NCBI RefSeq assembly: GCF_900176275.1
Contig: NZ_FWXD01000009.1
Coordinates: 108,906 to 172,905, forward strand
Direction of reading: 5' to 3'
Length of the DNA stretch: 64,000 nucleotides
Source: Andreprevotia lacus DSM 23236
Lineage (GTDB): Bacteria > Pseudomonadota > Gammaproteobacteria > Burkholderiales > Chitinibacteraceae
Shown here: in pieces, positions 63,908-64,000 of the stretch
Position numbering within the stretch: position 1 is the first letter of the stretch
How the letters are laid out: every line of letters starts with the position of its first letter
Program-made: the position numbers and the translations under genes
The notes under the pieces: model-generated
What the model was told of the DNA's origin: nothing
Seen by the model: only the letters and a program-made list of their open reading frames with translations
Database searches by the model: none

Positions 63908-64000
63908 TGACCCGTCCTGAAATACGTTGACACTTTTCCCCTCACACAAGGACAAGTGTCATGGAATCAAAGATCAAGCGCACACAACGGGACTACACCC
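63908..64000 (+). mobile_element. Left end of an insertion sequence, IS3-family type (cut by window edge)
   Basis: From TGACCCGTCCTGAAATACG at 63908 the sequence reads like the terminal repeat of an IS3-family element, followed by a short leader and a transposase start. It lies nine bases past the ssb terminator. The right end, orfB and target duplication are outside the window. Confidence 0.6.
63961..64000 (+). CDS. Transposase OrfA, N-terminus only
   Basis: Only 13 codons are visible: MESKIKRTQRDYT. This matches the start of IS3-family OrfA proteins of the KRTQRDYT type. CAAGGAC lies before the ATG. Too short for more detail. Confidence 0.6.
   Translation, partial: MESKIKRTQRDYT

Overview
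The window is a 64-kb chromosomal stretch of a high-GC betaproteobacterium. The best fit is the order Neisseriales, in the chitin-degrading Chitinibacteraceae/Chromobacteriaceae circle. This rests on gene orders that are typical there (exbB-exbD-lpxK-trm112-kdsB-adk; gpmI-envC-ctpA-moeB; proC-yggS divergent from pilT-pilU; uvrA divergent from an MFS gene followed by ssb) and on two secreted proteins with CBM5/12 chitin-binding modules and Thr-Pro linkers. The taxonomy is inferred; no rRNA or tRNA gene is visible.

Layout. 1-8.3 kb, all minus strand: a CpdB-like lipoprotein (3' end outside the window), a double-CBM5/12 protein with an unrecognised C-terminal domain, a DHA1 drug-type exporter, a TonB-dependent receptor and a DUF2946 protein. 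8.5-13.3 kb, plus strand: a tight operon of a LicD/fukutin-family transferase, an IspD-like cytidylyltransferase, a divergent RuBisCO-like protein and a TPR glycosyltransferase. 13.3-18.6 kb: a CMD/AhpD-like protein facing a decayed LysR gene, an Lrp/AsnC regulator facing an RBBP9-type hydrolase, then small metabolic genes (DUF188, pdxJ, DUF1059). 18.6-24.2 kb: envelope and nucleotide genes, with xseA divergent. 24.5-32.8 kb: a multidomain GH18 chitinase, a cysteine-synthase-like enzyme, a GNAT, a DUF1501/DUF1800 pair and hypotheticals. 32.8-42.6 kb: a possible attenuator in front of a catalytically degenerate TrpRS-like gene, then tatD, terC, a TetR/DUF6130 pair with a clear operator palindrome, a frameshifted VOC gene, amiC-tsaE, queG-pxpB-pxpC and a phosphotransferase. 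42.7-54.3 kb: HAD-moeB-ctpA-envC-gpmI, an ArsR regulator, the cutA-dsbD-tlpA redox operon, fxsA, and yggT-proC-yggS. 54.4-64 kb: pilT-pilU-fimV, uvrA, MFS-ssb, and the left end of an IS3-type insertion sequence cut off by the window edge.

Most of the window is housekeeping. The strongest candidate for an undescribed system is the 8.5-13.3 kb operon. A LicD-family transferase and an IspD-like enzyme are translationally coupled to each other and to a RuBisCO-like protein that keeps the KDDE metal motif but has lost other catalytic residues. The LicD/IspD-like pair resembles the animal ISPD (CRPPA)-fukutin route for transferring CDP-ribitol-derived ribitol phosphate, which suggests an envelope-glycan or protein modification pathway using a sugar-alcohol phosphate. 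The second candidate is at 32.87-33.92 kb: a short leader peptide ending in an aromatic run, with mutually exclusive hairpins, lies upstream of a TrpRS-like pseudoenzyme in which KMSKS has become AMPRA.
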